A DNA stretch of 64,000 nucleotides from Procambarus clarkii (GCF_040958095.1 NC_091154.1:43350735-43414734), one strand, 5' to 3'; shown: positions 31,498 through 44,880, counted from the first letter of the stretch. Numbers and translations are program-made. Notes: generated from the sequence alone by a model not told the origin.

Positions 31498-34400
31498 TCC
31501 CTACTACTCTTCCCTACCCTTCACCTCCTTCCCCACCCTTCACCACCTTCCCTACCCTTCACCTCCTTCCACACCCTTCACTACCTTCCCTACCCTTTAC
31601 CACCTTCCCTACCCTTCACCACCTTCCCTTCCCTTCACCACCTTCACTACTTTCCCTGCCCTTCACCACCTTAGCCCTTCCCTTCATCACCTTCCCTACC
31701 CTTCATCACCTTCCCTTCCCTTCACCACCTTCACTACCTTTCCCTACCCTTCACCTCCTTCCCCACCCTTCACCACCTTCCCTACCCTTCACCTCCTTCC
31801 ACACCCTTCACTACCTTCCCTACCCTTTACCACCTTCCCTACCCTTCACCACCTTCCCTTCCCTTCACCACCTTCACTACTTTCCCTGCCCTTCACCACC
31901 TTAGCCCTTCCCTTCATCACCTTCCCTACCCTTCATCACCTTCCCTTCCCTTCACCACCTTCACTACCTTTCCCTACCCTTCACCTCCTTCCCCACCCTT
32001 CACCACCTTCCCTACCCTTCACCTCCTTCCACACCCTTCACTACCTTCCCTACCCTTTACCACCTTCCCTACCCTTCACCACCTTCCCTTCCCTTCACCA
32101 CCTTCACTACTTTCCCTGCCCTTCACCACCTTAGCCCTTCCCTTCATCACCTTCCCTACCCTTCATCACCTTCCCTTCCCTTCACCACCTTCACTACCTT
32201 TCCCTACCCTTCACCACTGTCACTACCCTTCACCACCTTCTCTACCCTTCACCACCATCACTACCCTTCACCACCCTCCCAACCCCTCACTACCTACCTT
32301 ACCCTTCACCACCTTCCCTACCCTTCACCACCTTCACTACCCTTCAACACCTTCCCTACCCTTCACCACCTTCCCTACCCTTCACCACCTTCCCTACCCT
32401 TCACCACCTTCCCTTCCCGTCACCACTTTCCCTACCCTTCACCACCTTCCCTACCCTTCACCACCTTCCCTACCCTTCATCACTTTTCCTTCCCTTCACC
32501 ACCTTCACTACCTTTCCCCACCTTCCCTACCCTTCACCACTGTCACTACCCTTCACCACCTTCCCTACCCTTCACCACCTTCCCTACCCTTCACCTCCTT
32601 CCCTACCCTTAACCACCTTCCCTGATCCCTACCCTTCACCACCTTCCCTATCCTTCACCTCCTTCCCTACCCTTAACCACCTTCCCTGATCCCTACCCTT
32701 CACCACCATCATTACCCCTTCACCACCTTCCCAACCCCTCACTACCTACCTTACCCATCACCACCTTCCCTACCCTTCATCACCTTCCCTACCCTTAACC
32801 TCCTTCACTACCCTTCACCGCCTTCACTACCCTTCACCACCTTCCCTACCCTTCACCACCTTCCCTACCCTTCACCACCTTCCCTACCCTTAACCACCTT
32901 CCCTGATCTTCACCACCTTCCCTACCCTTCACCACCTTCCCTACCCTTCACCACCTTTACTACCCTTCACCACCTTTCCTATCCTTCACCTCCTTCCCTG
33001 CCCTTCACCACCTTCCCTACCCTTCACCACCTTCCCTACCCTTTACCACCTTCCCTACCCTTCACCACCTTCCCTTCTCTTCACCACCTTCACTACTTTC
33101 CCTGCCCTTCACCACCTTAGCCCTTCCCTTCACCACCTTAACTACCCTCCACTTCCGTCCCTACCCTTCCCCACCTTCCCTAACCTTGACCACTGTCACC
33201 ACCAATCACCACCTTCCCTACCCTTCATTACCTTCACTACCCTTCACCACCTTCACTACCCTTCCCCACCTTCCCTACCCTTCACCACCGTCACTACCCT
33301 TCACCACCTTCCCTACCCTTCACCACCTTCCCTGCCCTTCACCACCTTCACTACCCTTCACCACCTTCACTACCCTTCCCCACCTTCCCTACCCTTCACC
33401 ACCTTCCCTACCCTTCACCACCTTCCCTGCCCTTCACCACCTTCACTACCCTTCCCCACCTTCCCTACCCTTCCCCACCTTCCCTACCCTTCACCACCTT
33501 CCCTGCCCTTCACCACCTTCACTACCCTTCCCCACCTTCCCTACCCTTCCCCACCTTCCCTACCCTTCACCACCTTCCCTGCCCTTCACCACCTTCCCTA
33601 CCCTTCACCACCTTCCCTACCCTTCACCACCTTCCCTACCCTTCACCACCTTCACTACCTTCACTACCCTTCACCACCTTCCCTACCCTTCCCCACCTTC
33701 CCTACCCTTCCCCACCTTCACTACCCTTCACCACCTTCCCTACCCTTCCCCACCTTCCCTACCCTTCACCACCTTCCCTGCCCTTCACCACCTTCCCTGC
33801 CCTTCCCCACCTTCACTACCCTTCACCACCCTCCCTACCCTTCCCCACCTTCCCTACCCTTCACCACCTTCACTACCTTCACTACCCTTCACCACCTTCC
33901 CTACCCTTCCCCACCTTCACTACCCTTCCCCACCTTCACTACCCTTCCCCACCTTCCCTACCCTTCACCACCCTCCCTACCCTTCCCCACCTTCACTACC
34001 CTTCACCACCGTCACTACCCTTCCCCACCTTCACTACCCTTCACCACCGTCACTACCCTTCACCACCGTCACTACCCTTCCCCACCTTCACTACCCTTCA
34101 CCACCTTCACTACCCTTCCCCACCTTCACTACCCTTCACCACCTTCACTACCCTTCCCCACCTTCACTACCCTTCACCACCGTCACTACCCTTCACCACC
34201 TTCCCTACCCTTCACTACCTTCACTACCCTTCCCCACCTTCACTACCCTTCACCACCGTCACTACCCTTCACCACCTTCCCTACCCTTCACTACCTTCAC
34301 TACCCTTCCCCACCTTCCCTACCCTTCACCACCGTCACTACCCTTCACTACCTTCACTACCCTTCACTACCTTCACTACCCTTCCCCACCTTCACTACCC

Positions 34401-34633
34401 TTCACCACCGTCACTACCCTTCACTACCTTCACTACCCTTCACTACCTTCACTACCCTTCCCCACCTTCACTACCCTTCACCACCGTCACTACCCTTCCC
34501 CACCTTCTCTACCCTTCACCACCGTCACTACCCTTCCCCACCTTCCCTACCCTTCACTACCTTCACTACCCTTCCCCACCTTCACTACCCTTCATCACCT
34601 TCCCTACCCTTCACCACCTTCCCTACCCTCGAG
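31498..34633. repeat. 19-bp minisatellite, right block
   Basis: Same TTCACCACCTTCCCTACCC array as on the left. It contains a higher-order unit of 230 bp repeated three times almost exactly (starts 31511, 31741 and 31971, to 32200). Long open frames across it are repeat artefacts. Confidence 0.92.
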
Positions 34634-35259
34634 TCGAGTCGAGGTTGAGGGAGGGGAAAGACGTCCCGTGCGCGCTTTATTAAAATCGTGACATTAACTG
34701 GGATTTCTTAGGACTACTGCCATGGATTACTGATTACAGACATCACAAAGTGCATATTGACCCACTGGAAAATTGAAAACAGTCATTAACAATGGAACTT
34801 TGTGTTAAATAGAGAATAAACTGGGGACCTCGTTTGAGCCAGTGCACGAGATAGATTAGGGAGATAGATTAAGGAGACAGATTAGGGATATAGACTATCT
34901 CAGGAGATAGATTAGGGAGATAGACTATCTCAGGAGGTAGATTAGGTGTTACGTCCACACCCAGGTCTCTTTCTTGCGTCGTCACAGGTAAGCAGTTCCC
35001 CTTCATTGTGTACTGTTCCTTTGGTCCCCTATCACCTAGTCCCATTTCCATAACTTTACATTTGCTCGTGTTGAACTCCAGTAGCCATTTCTCTGACCAT
35101 CTCTGCAACCTGTTCAAGTCCTGTTCAACCTGTGTGTGTGTGTGTGTGTGTACACATGTATTCACCTAGTTGTGCTTGCGGGGGTTGAGCTCTGCTCTGT
35201 CGGTCCGCCTCTCGACTGTCAATCAACTGTTATTAACTAGTATTTTTTCCCCCACCCCA
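34634..35259 (-). mobile_element. LINE RT fragment with tandem repeats
   Basis: 34860-34945 holds degenerate AGATAGATTAGGG copies with ACTATCTCAGG. On the minus strand 34950-35130 encodes LNRLQRWSEKWLLEFNTSKC and ERDLGVDV, a typical segment C-terminal to the palm of LINE reverse transcriptases. A (GT)n run follows at 35136. Confidence 0.6.
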
Positions 35260-35440
35260 CACACACACCCAGGAAGCAGCCCGTGACAGCTGAATAACTC
35301 CCAGGTACCTATTTACTGCTAGGTAACAGGGGCATCAGGGTGAAAAAAACTCTGCCCATTGTTTCTCGCCGGCGCCGGGAATCGAACCCGGGACCACAGG
35401 ATCACGCGTACCGCGTGCTGTCCGCTCAGCCACCGGCCCT
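35260..35440 (-). mobile_element. tRNA-derived SINE, copy 1
   Basis: On the minus strand a box A-like region and box B (GGTTCGATTCC, complement at 35378-35388) are followed by a body with GAAACAATGGGCAGAG and TACCTAGCAGTAAATAGGTA. The same family occurs at 60749-61005. Confidence 0.7.
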
Positions 35441-36067
35441 GTGTGTGTGTGTTGTCATGATCTGATGCTCCTCAGCATCGCTGGAATCCATAGCCTGGCC
35501 AGAATGAATACTCGTCTAGGGTTAAGTAAAAGACTAGCCAAATTACTCCAGTTTACTGGGGCATATCAAACAGGTCACCGTAAAACAGCAGGAAACTAAA
35601 GTTCTCTACAAGTGATAATATATCACATTAATTCTGCCTTACTTAAAGCTCTTTGACATCATCAACAGACATTAACTGCATACCCTAGGACCGATCTGTG
35701 ACCAGGCTCTATCCTGGTGCAGTGTTACACTAGCCCCTAGTGTGACATCACCAAACTCTATCCTGGCACAGTGGTACACTAGCCCCTAGTGTGACATCAC
35801 CAGGCTCTATCCTGGCACAGTGGTACACTAGCCCCTAGTGTGACATCACCAGGCTCTATCCTGGCACAGTGGTACACTAGCCCCCAGTGTGATACAAGTC
35901 ACAGGTGCAGGATGGTGGTGTCACGCTCATTAATGGGTGAGGAATCAATGTCACACCAAAGCGCAATAGCATTCACTTAAGATCCTCAGGTACCCACCAC
36001 AATAATTATACATGAGATATCACCTCCCACCTGGCATAAATGATGTACGTCGGTAGTCTGATCCAGT
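35441..36067. repeat. Gene-free stretch with a 49-bp tandem repeat
   Basis: 35701-35893 holds about four copies of a 49-bp unit with CTATCCTGGCACAGTGG and ACTAGCCCCTAGTGTGAC. CTAGCCCCTAG-type words form small palindromes. No gene was seen in the rest. Confidence 0.65.
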
Positions 36068-36828
36068 ACCTGGTTGATATCTGCTTGATGGGGTACTGGG
36101 AGTTCTTCTACTCCTCAAGCCCGGCCCAAGGCCAGGCTTGACTTATGAGTTTGGTCCACCAGGCTATTGCTTGGAGCGGCCCGCAGGCCCACATATCCAC
36201 CACAGCCCGGTTGGTCCGGCATTCCTTGAAGAAAACCATCTAGTTTCCTCTTGAAGATGTCCACTGTCGTTCCGGCAATATTTCTTATGCTTGCTGGGAG
36301 GATGTTGAACAACCGTGGACCTCTGATGTTTATACAGTGTTTTCTGATTGTGCCTATGGCACCTCTGCTCTTCAATGGTTCTATTCTGCATTTTCTTCCA
36401 TATCGTTCACTCCAGTACGTTGTTATTTTACTGTGTAGATTTGAGACCTGAACCTCCAGTATTTTCCATGTGTATATTATTTGGTATCTCTCTCGTCTCC
36501 TTTCTAGTGAGTACATTTGTAGAGTTTTGAGACGATCCCAATAATTTAGGTGCTTTATCTCGTCTATGCATGCCGTATATGTTCTCTGTATTCCCTCTAT
36601 TTCAGCAATCTCTCCTGCTCTGAAGGGAGAAGAGAGTACTGAGCAGTACTCAAGATGGGACAACATAAGTGACTTGAAGAGTGCAACCATTGTGATGGGA
36701 TCCCTGGATTTGAAAGTTCTCGTAATCTATCCGATCATTCTCCTGACTGACGCGATATTTGCTTGGTTATGCTCCCTAAACGTTAGGTCCTCGGACATCA
36801 TTATTCCCAAATCCTTTACATGCTGCTT
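36068..36828 (-). mobile_element. CR1/L2-like LINE copy A, 3' fragment
   Basis: Minus strand. Encodes the C-terminal part of reverse transcriptase: FKSLMLSHLEYCSVL, GIQRTYTACIDEIKHLNYWD, RRERYQIIYTWKILE and GPRLFNILPASIRNI. It ends in the family's tail with GGGAGTTCTTCTACTC on the plus strand. The family also includes copies B, C and D. Confidence 0.75.
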
Positions 36829-37665
36829 GTAACGGGGTGCGTTTGTCAAAAACTTTTGTCATAGCTCTCTCAGAGGCCTGTTAAGAATTTAGTGGTGGTG
36901 GACCTTTAAATGTTGTCTAGTGAAATAATGATTGTACTTGAGCCTAGGACAAATCAAGGAGTAAGGTAAACAACCTAGTACAAAGACAAATTTATATGCA
37001 AAGACACACAAACATATTCAATAAAGTGATATCCTTACAATACATGGTCATTTAGTATTATTGAAAAGTCCCTAGCGGGCTCTAAGTACCTAAGGGTCAC
37101 CGTCCCAAACCTGGAACCGTGCACATAGCCATCAACCCAGTGACACATAATTACACCTCTAGGAAACCTGGACTCACTCTTACAAACTTCTCCAAAGTCT
37201 TCATAACTACTCTACAATATCTTGCATCCCCGTTTAGATACAAAGGTAGGCTTATCTGACTGTAGACCGGAGAAAACCCGTCAAATAGCACGACCGCGTG
37301 CACGACACGACAGCGATACACCTCCCCTCAAGTCAAAATGGCGTCCACCTCTCTTGCGTCATCGCCCCTTAATACTGTATGCTTTACATTTGCAATCAAG
37401 TCCTTTATTGACTTTATTTACCATATTTCCCATGCATGCTTTTAGAACGAGTCCATTTTTCCCTCACTTAGTTAGGCTATTCCAGTTCACATTATTCCTG
37501 ACAATATCCAGGTGAGAAGGTACTACTTTGCTGGGTGGCGTATTACCGGTAACTCGCGGCCTCCCTGAAATCAGCTGTAGATATTTTCTTATCAAAATTT
37601 CTCCATTGTGTCCACAAACATTTTATACTTGAAAATAACCTTCGCAGGAGGTAAGATTCGTAACA
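36829..37665. mobile_element. Probable solo LTR
   Basis: An 837-bp segment begins TGTAACGGGG and ends GATTCGTAACA, so it has TG...CA ends with short inverted repeats (TGTWACG). It sits between two LINE fragments of the same family. No target duplication is visible, and about 370 bp of LINE sequence is present on both sides. Confidence 0.45.
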
Positions 37666-39395
37666 CCCTCCAGTATTTTCCATATGTATATTATTTGGTA
37701 TCTCTCTTCTGCTTTCTAGTGAGTACATTTGGAGAGCTTTGAGACGATCCCAATTATTTAGATGCTTTATCGCGTCTATGTATCCTGTATATGTTCTCTG
37801 TATTCCCTCTATTTCAGCAATATATCCTGCTCTGAAGGGGGAAGTGAGTACTGAGCAGTACTCAAGACGGAACAGCACAAGTGACTTGAAGAGTACAACC
37901 ATTGTGATGGGATCCCTGGATTTGAAAGTTCTCGTAATCCATCCTATAATTTTTCTAGTTGACGCAATATTTGCTTGTTATGCTCCCTAAACGTCAGGTC
38001 GTCAGACATCATTATTCCCAAATACTTTACATGCTGCTTTCCTACTATGGGCAGACTTGATTGTGTTTTGTACCCTGTATTATGTTTAAGGTCCTCATTT
38101 TTGCCATACCTGAGTACCTGGAATTTATCTCTGTTAAACATCATGTTATTTTCTGCTGCCCAGTCAAAAACTTAATTAATATCCGCTTGAAGTTTTTCAA
38201 TGTCTTCAGCCGAGGTAATTTTCATGCTGATTTTTGTGTTATCTGCAAAGGATGACACGAAGCTGTGACTTGTACTTTTGTCTATATCTGATATGAGAAT
38301 AAGGAACAGCAGTGGTGCAAGGACAGTACCTTGAGGTACAGAGCTATTAACTGCGCTTGGACTCGATTTTATATGATTGACTGTTACTCTTTGTGTTCTG
38401 TTCGACAGAAAACTGAGTATCCAGCGTCCTAATTTACCAGTTATTCATATTGACCTCATTTTGTGTGCTATCACTCCATGGTCACATTTATCGAATGCTT
38501 TTGCAAAATCCGTGTATACAACATCTGCTTTCTGTTGTTCTTCTCATGCCTCAGTGACTTTGTCGTGGTGATCAAGTAGCTGTGAGAGGCATGATCTTCC
38601 CGCTCTAAATCCATGTTGGCCTAGATTGTGAAGGTCATTGGTTTCCATGAAACTAGTGACTTGACACCTGATCACTCTCTCAAATACTTTTATTATGTGG
38701 GACGTTAGTGCAACTGGTCTATAATTCTTTGCCAATGCTTTGCTCCCTCCCTTGTGTAGAGGGGCTATGTCTGCTGCTTTAAGCGCATCTGGTATCTCCC
38801 CCGTGTTCAAGCTCTTCCTCAACACTATACTGAGTCCCTGTGTTACTGGCACTTTGGATTTCTTTATAAATATTGAATTCCACGAATCTGGACCCGGGGC
38901 TGAGCGCATGGGCATATTTTTAATTTCTCTTTCAAAATCTGCCACGCTTGTATTGATATCCGTTATATTTACAGGGGTTTGGATCACGCATAAAGAAGTT
39001 GTCTGGGTCTTCCACTTTCATGTTGTTTATTAGAGTGCTAAACATGTCCTCATACTACTTTCTTAGGATTTCACTAATTTCTTTGTCATCCTCAGTGTAT
39101 GAACCTTCACTAATACGAATAGGTCCAATACTGGCAGTGGTTTTTACTTTTGATTTAGCATATGCGAAGAAATGTTTAGGGTTTTTCTGTATTTCTTGAA
39201 TTACTTTCTGTTTTAACTGCCTTTCTTTAGTCTGATATGAGTGTTTCAATTTCCGCTCGATATCTTCAATCTCCCTATTTAAATTATTCCTTCTTTATGG
39301 GGAAAGTCGTGTCGGCTTAAGCATTTCCGTTATTTTTTTCCTTCTTGTATAGTATCGTCTGCGTTCTCTTTCTACGTTTGACCTCTTTCTTCCTT
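37666..39395 (-). mobile_element. CR1/L2-like LINE copy B
   Basis: Minus strand. Broken RT frames include SAPGPDSWNSIF, KALAKNYRPVALTSHIIKVF and QHGFRAGRSCLSQLLDH, then MMFNRDKFQVLRYGKNED. The catalytic FADD region falls in an interrupted part. The copy is 5'-truncated and meets copy C head to head. Confidence 0.72.
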
Positions 39396-39426
39396 TCCTC
39401 AAAGGAACATGTTTTGAACTAAACTA

Positions 39427-41540
39427 AAATGCTTAAGCAGACACGACTCTCCATACAAAGAAGAAATAATTTAATTAAACAGGGAGATTGAAGAAATCGA
39501 ACAGAGACCGAAGCATTCCTATCAGACTGAAGAAAGGCAACTAGAACAGAAAGTAATTCAAGAAATAATGAAAAATCCAAAATATTTCTTCACATATGCT
39601 AAATCAAAAGCGAAAATCACTGCCAGTATTGGACCTATTCGTATTAGTGAAGGTTCATACACTGAGGATGACAAAGAAATTAGTGAAATCCTAAAATTGC
39701 AGTATGAGGACATGTTTAGCACTCCGATACACAGCATGAAAGAGGATGATTCGGACAATTCTTTATGAGTGATATCCAAACACCTGTAAATATAATTGAT
39801 ATCAACACGAGCATTGCAGATTTTGAAAGAAAAATTGACAATATGCCCATGCACTCAGCCCGGGGTCCAGACTCATGGAATTCAATATCTATAAAGAAAT
39901 GCAAAGTACCAGTAGCACAGGCACTCAGTACAGTGTGGAGGAAGAGCTTGAACACGGGGGAGATACCAGATGCGCTGAAAGCAGCAGATATAGCCCCTCT
40001 ACACAAGGGAGGTAGCAAAGCATTGGCAAAGAATTGTAGACCAGATGCACTAACGTCCCACATAATAAAAGTATTTGAAAGAGTGATCAGGAGTCCTGTC
40101 ACTAGATTCATGGAAACCAATGACCTCCACAATCCAGGCCAACATGGATTTAGAGCAGGAAGATCATGTCTCTCACAGCTACTTGACCATTATGACAAAA
40201 TCACTGAGACATTAGAAGAAAAACAGAATGCAGATGCTGTATATACAGACTTTCAAAGGCATTCGACAAATGTGACCATGGAGTGGTAGCACACAAAATG
40301 AGGTCAATGGCTATAACTGGTAAAGTAGGACGCTGGATGCTCAATTTCCTGTCGAACAGAACACAAAGAGTAACAGACAATCAAGTAAAATCGAGTCCGA
40401 GCGCAGTTAAAAGCTCTGTACCTCAAGGTACAGTCCTTGCACCACTGCTGTTCCTTATTCTCATATCAGATATAGACAAAAATACAAGTCACAGCTTCGT
40501 GTCATCCTTTGCAGATGATACAAAAATCAGCATGAAAATTACCTCTGCTGAAGACATTGAAAAACTACAAACAGACATTAACAAAGTTTTCGATTAAATA
40601 AAAATATAAAAAAATGTTTATATAGGTAAGGTACATACATACAAGAGATTTTACGAAGTTTGTTAGGCAGCTGAAAATAACATGAGGTTTAGCAATGATA
40701 AATTCCAGGTACTCAGATACGGCAAAAATGAAGAGCTGAAACATAATACAGGGTACAAAACACAATCGAATCTGCCCATAGTCGGAAAACAGCATGTCAA
40801 GGATTTGGGAATAATGATGTCCGACGACCTAACATTTAGGGAGCATAATCAAGCAAGTATTGCGTCAGCCAGAAAAATGATAGGATGCATTACGAGAACC
40901 TTCAAGTCCAGAGATCCCATCACAAGGGTTGTACTCTTCAAATCACTTGTGTTGTCCCGTCTTCAGTACTGCTCAATGCTCACTTCTCCCTCCAAAGCAG
41001 GAGAGATTGCTAAAAAATAGAAGGAATACAGAGAACATATACAGCACGCATATACGAGATAAAGCCCCTAAATTATTGGGATCGTCCCAAAGCTCTCCAA
41101 ATGTACTCAATAGAAAGGAGACGAGAGAGATACCAAATAATATACACATGAAAAATACTGGAGGCACAGGTCCCAAATCTGCAGTCAAATAACAACGTAA
41201 TGGAGTGAACGATATAGAAGAAAATGCAGAATAGAACCAGTGAAGAGCAGAGGCGCCATAGGCACAATCAGCGAACACCGTATAAACATCAGAGGTCCGC
41301 GGTTGTTCAACGTCCTACCAGCGAGCATCAAAAATATTGCCGGAACAACCGTGGACATTTTCAAGATAAAACTAAATTGTTTTCTTCAAGGAGTGCCGGA
41401 CCAACCGGTCTGTGATGGGTATGTGGGCCTGCGGGCCGCTCCAAGCAACAGCCTGGTGGAACAAACTATCACAAGTCAAGCCTGGCCTCGGGCCGAGCTT
41501 TGAGAGTAGAAGAACTCCCAGAACCCCATCAAGCAGGTAT
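39427..41540 (+). mobile_element. CR1/L2-like LINE copy C
   Basis: Plus strand. In order it carries KNPKYFFTYAKSKAK, ARGPDSWNSISIKK, HGFRAGRSCLSQLLDHYDK, VPQGTVLAPLLFLIL and the catalytic SSFADDTKISMK, then FKSLVLSRLQYCSML and GPRLFNVLPASIKNIA, split by several frameshifts. The 3' end abuts the 30-bp minisatellite. Confidence 0.75.
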
Positions 41541-43016
41541 AAGGTGGTAGTAGACCCCATATCCATTTTGTAGGTAGTAGTGAACCCCCCTTACCCATCT
41601 TTTAGGTGGTAGTGGACCCCATACTTATCCTGTGGGTGGTAGTGGACCCCATACCCATTCTGCGGGTGGTAGTGAACCCCATACCCATTCTGCGGGTGGT
41701 AGTGGACCCCATACCCATTCTACGGGTGGTAGTGAACCCCATACCCATCTTGTGGTTGGTAGAGGACCCCATACCCATCATGTCGGGGGTAGCGAACCCC
41801 ATGCACATCCTGTGGGTGGTAGTGGACCCCCCATACCCATCTTGTAGGTAGTAGTGGACCCCATACGCATCTTGTAGGTGGTAGTGGACCCCATACCTAT
41901 TCTGTGGGTGGTAGTGGACCACATACCCATCCTGTGGGATGGAAGTGGACCCCATACCCATCTTGTGGTTGGTAGAGGACCCCATACCTATCATGTCGGG
42001 GGTAGCGGACCCCATGCACATCCTGTGGGTGGTAGTGGACCCCCCATACCCATCTTGTAAGTAGTAGTGGACCCCATACCCATCTTGTAGGTGGTAGTGG
42101 ACCCCATACCCATCTTGTAGGTAGCAGTGGACCCCTTACCCATCTTGTAGGTGGTAGTGGACCCCATACCTATTCTGTGGGTGGTAGTGGACCACATACC
42201 CATCCTGTGGGATGGAAGTGGACCCCATACCCATCTTGTTGGTGGTAGTGGACCCCATACTCATCCTGTGGGAGGTAGTGAACCCCATACCCATCCTGTG
42301 GATGGTAGGGATCCCCATACCCTTCTTTAAGGTAGTAGTGGACCCCATACCCATCTTGAAGGTAGTAGTGGACCCCATACCCATCTTGTAGGTGGTAGTG
42401 GACCTCATACCTATCCTGTGGGTGGTAGTGGACCCCATAACCATCCTGTGGGTGGTAGAGGACCCTATGCCCATCGTATGGGTGGTAGTGGACCCCATAC
42501 CCATCTTGTAGGTGGTAGTGGACCCCATACCCATCCTGCGGGTGGCAGTGGGCCCCATACCCCTCCTGTGGGTGGTAGTGAACCCCATACCCCATCCTGT
42601 GTGCATGAGATAGTAAACCCCATACCCCTCCTGTGGGTCGTAGTGGACCCCATACCCCTCCTGTGGGTGGTAGCGGACCCCATACTCATCCTGTAAGTGG
42701 TAGGGGACCCAATACTCACCCTGTGGGTGGTAGTGGACCCCAAACCCATCCTGTGGGTGGTAGTGGGCCCCCCTACATACCCATCCTATGGGTGGTAGCT
42801 AATGGACCCCATACACATCCTATGGGCGGGAATGGAGCCAATAATAATTCTGTGGGCGGTAGTAGACCCCATACACATCCTGCGAGTTGTAGTGGACCTC
42901 ATACCTATCCAAAAGATGGTAGATGGCCCAATTCCTATCCGTTTAGGTGGTATAATGGATCCCATAAGCATCGTGTAACTTGTTTTGGACCCTATATCCA
43001 TCCTGTTTGCAGTAGT
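41541..43016. repeat. 30-bp minisatellite
   Basis: About 48 degenerate copies of GGTGGTAGTGGACCCCATAC plus CCATCCTGTG. Since 30 is a multiple of three, it gives long spurious ten-residue protein repeats on both strands. It starts directly after the LINE copy C tail and decays gradually to the right. Confidence 0.9.
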
Positions 43017-43668
43017 GTTACTCTGTTACTCTCTCATCTATCCTTATCTCAGTTTATGGTATTTGTGCTTGGCTTTCTACTACCCAAAATCATCTACGAC
43101 CTCTTATTACTCAACACAAAGCTGCTATTAGAACAATATCTAACTCTGGCCCCCAGACAGCACTCGGTACCTTTTCTCAAATCATTGAATATGTTAGATA
43201 TTAAGTCACTGCACATCCTCTCGTGTGTACTCTATATATTTAAGACTCAGAACTGTAATGTTAATCCTGACCTTAACTGTTTCTTAGAAGGTATTAACAG
43301 AACCCATGGGCACCACACCAGAAACAAATTCCTATTTGATAAAATCCAAGAGCGCGCCTTAACCAAACTAGAAATGCTCTACAAATCAAGGAACCCAGAA
43401 TGTGGAATGACCTTCCCAATCATGTCAAAGGCTGTACCTCTCTCAACATGTTTAATTTAAGAGAAAAACTAAGTACTATTCCTAATAAACTCCATGTAAC
43501 CTACCTTAGCCCCTAAATGTCAACCTATATCTTGCTATTTTCAAACAAAACTGTTTGTTGACCAAGTTGTATAATTGCTGATTTCTGCTATGTTCCCCCT
43601 CCCCCCCCCCCCTTTTTTCCTTATTTCAACACAATTTATACTTTGATCTCAGTTAGAATTGATCTTAA
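43017..43668 (+). mobile_element. LINE 3' end, plus orientation
   Basis: The frame continues with LNMLDIKSLHILSCVLYIFK, HGHHTRNKFLF and LEMLYKSRNPECGM, the usual end of a jockey/RTE-type ORF2 (the NTR-like HTRN motif), then a 3' UTR with a C-run (43590-43612). Confidence 0.6.
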
Positions 43669-44089
43669 TAATAATAATGATAATTTATTTAGGAAAAGTA
43701 CATACATAGATGCAGAGTTACAGTACAAATTTTGATAGTACAGTACTGTTTGATTTATAGATAGAGGTAGTACATACAATACCTAGAGCCACTAGTACGC
43801 ATAGCGTTTCGAGCAAGGTGAGGTGGGGAAAAAAACATTTAGACTAAAACTTAATAGTAATTGAGCTTAAAGTATAAATTGCGTTGAAAAAGGGAGGGGG
43901 GGGGGGGAACATGGTAGAAAATATCCAATATACAAGTTGGTCAACAAAGAGCATTGTTTAAAAAAAATAGTAAGACATGGGTTGCGAGAACGGGTTGCCC
44001 AATCATATCCAAGGCTGTACCTCTCTCAACCAGTTTAAGATGAAAACTAAGTACTACCTAATTAACTCGATGTAACCTACCTCACCCCT
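43669..44089 (-). mobile_element. LINE tails, inverted and rearranged
   Basis: 43669-43984 is the same 3' UTR in reverse, so two tails lie tail to tail. A 14-bp piece of the palindromic MITE end (GCGAGAACGGGTTG) follows at 43985-43998, then another plus-strand scrap of the LINE tail up to the MITE. Confidence 0.5.
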
Positions 44090-44455
44090 CAACCCGTTCT
44101 CGCAAATTCGTAAAGTCAATATTGACTTATTAACTACGTGCATAGGTGATATACTAAACATAATAGATACCCTTAAAAAGATTCATAGTAAACACCGACC
44201 TTACCTAACCTTGTTAATATCATAAGATAAGCATCTTATTGCTTCGTAATTACAATTATTACTTAACCTATACCTATTATAGGTTAGGTAATAATTGTAA
44301 TTAAGAAGCAATAAGATGCTTATCTTAACATACTAAGTAGGTTAGGCAAGGTCGGTGTTTTCTATGAATCTTTTTAAGGGTATCTATTATGTTAAGTATG
44401 TCACCTATGCACATATTTAATAAGTCAATATTGACTTATTAAATTTGCGAGAACG
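44090..44455. mobile_element. Palindromic (foldback) MITE, copy 2
   Basis: Nearly identical to 14061-14432, with the same inverted-repeat structure. The last bases (GGTTG) are missing and a second inverted end-like word, CAACCCGCTCTCGC, follows at 44459. Confidence 0.8.
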
Positions 44456-44749
44456 AACAACCCGCTCTCGCACAAGACAGCACATATATGACCTAATGCT
44501 TAAAGTCAATATGTTGAATATGAATTAGTAGATATGTGGTATATTCCCAGTTATATTTTTTCCAAGGCCCAAATTCTTCCTCACATACCAATTTACGTCT
44601 CACAGTACCCGTCCATCGCCGTAGACAGCAGAATAGTCGTGACTGGTTCAATTATATTGAAAATTGTAGTTTTCAGGTCCCACATGAAATCCTAATACCA
44701 ACATAGCTTTATTCTCTGACAATATAAGGAATCTTATCATAAATAACAA

Positions 44750-44876
44750 TCTCAACAAAAATCACATCATTCTGGGATGTGATTTCAATATTGACCTGGG
44801 TCTTCCAAACAACCCTCAAGTTGACTATTTCCGTAACAGCATGCAATCCTGTATGTTAATCTCCACAATCACCAAG
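44750..44876 (+). mobile_element. LINE endonuclease fragment, left part (split by Gypsy)
   Basis: Encodes IILGCDFNIDLGLPNNPQVD and SCMLISTITKP, an AP-endonuclease-like segment. The frame resumes exactly across the Gypsy insertion at 56513. Nothing else was recognised in 44456-44749. Confidence 0.6.
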
Positions 44877-44880
44877 CCCA

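Noticed and set aside
31423-34691. Open frames of up to 501 codons in the right satellite
   Set aside because: Same repeat artefact; residues repeat every 19 positions.
41602-42749. Glycine/threonine/histidine repeat proteins on both strands
   Set aside because: Direct reading of the 30-bp minisatellite; both strands are open equally.
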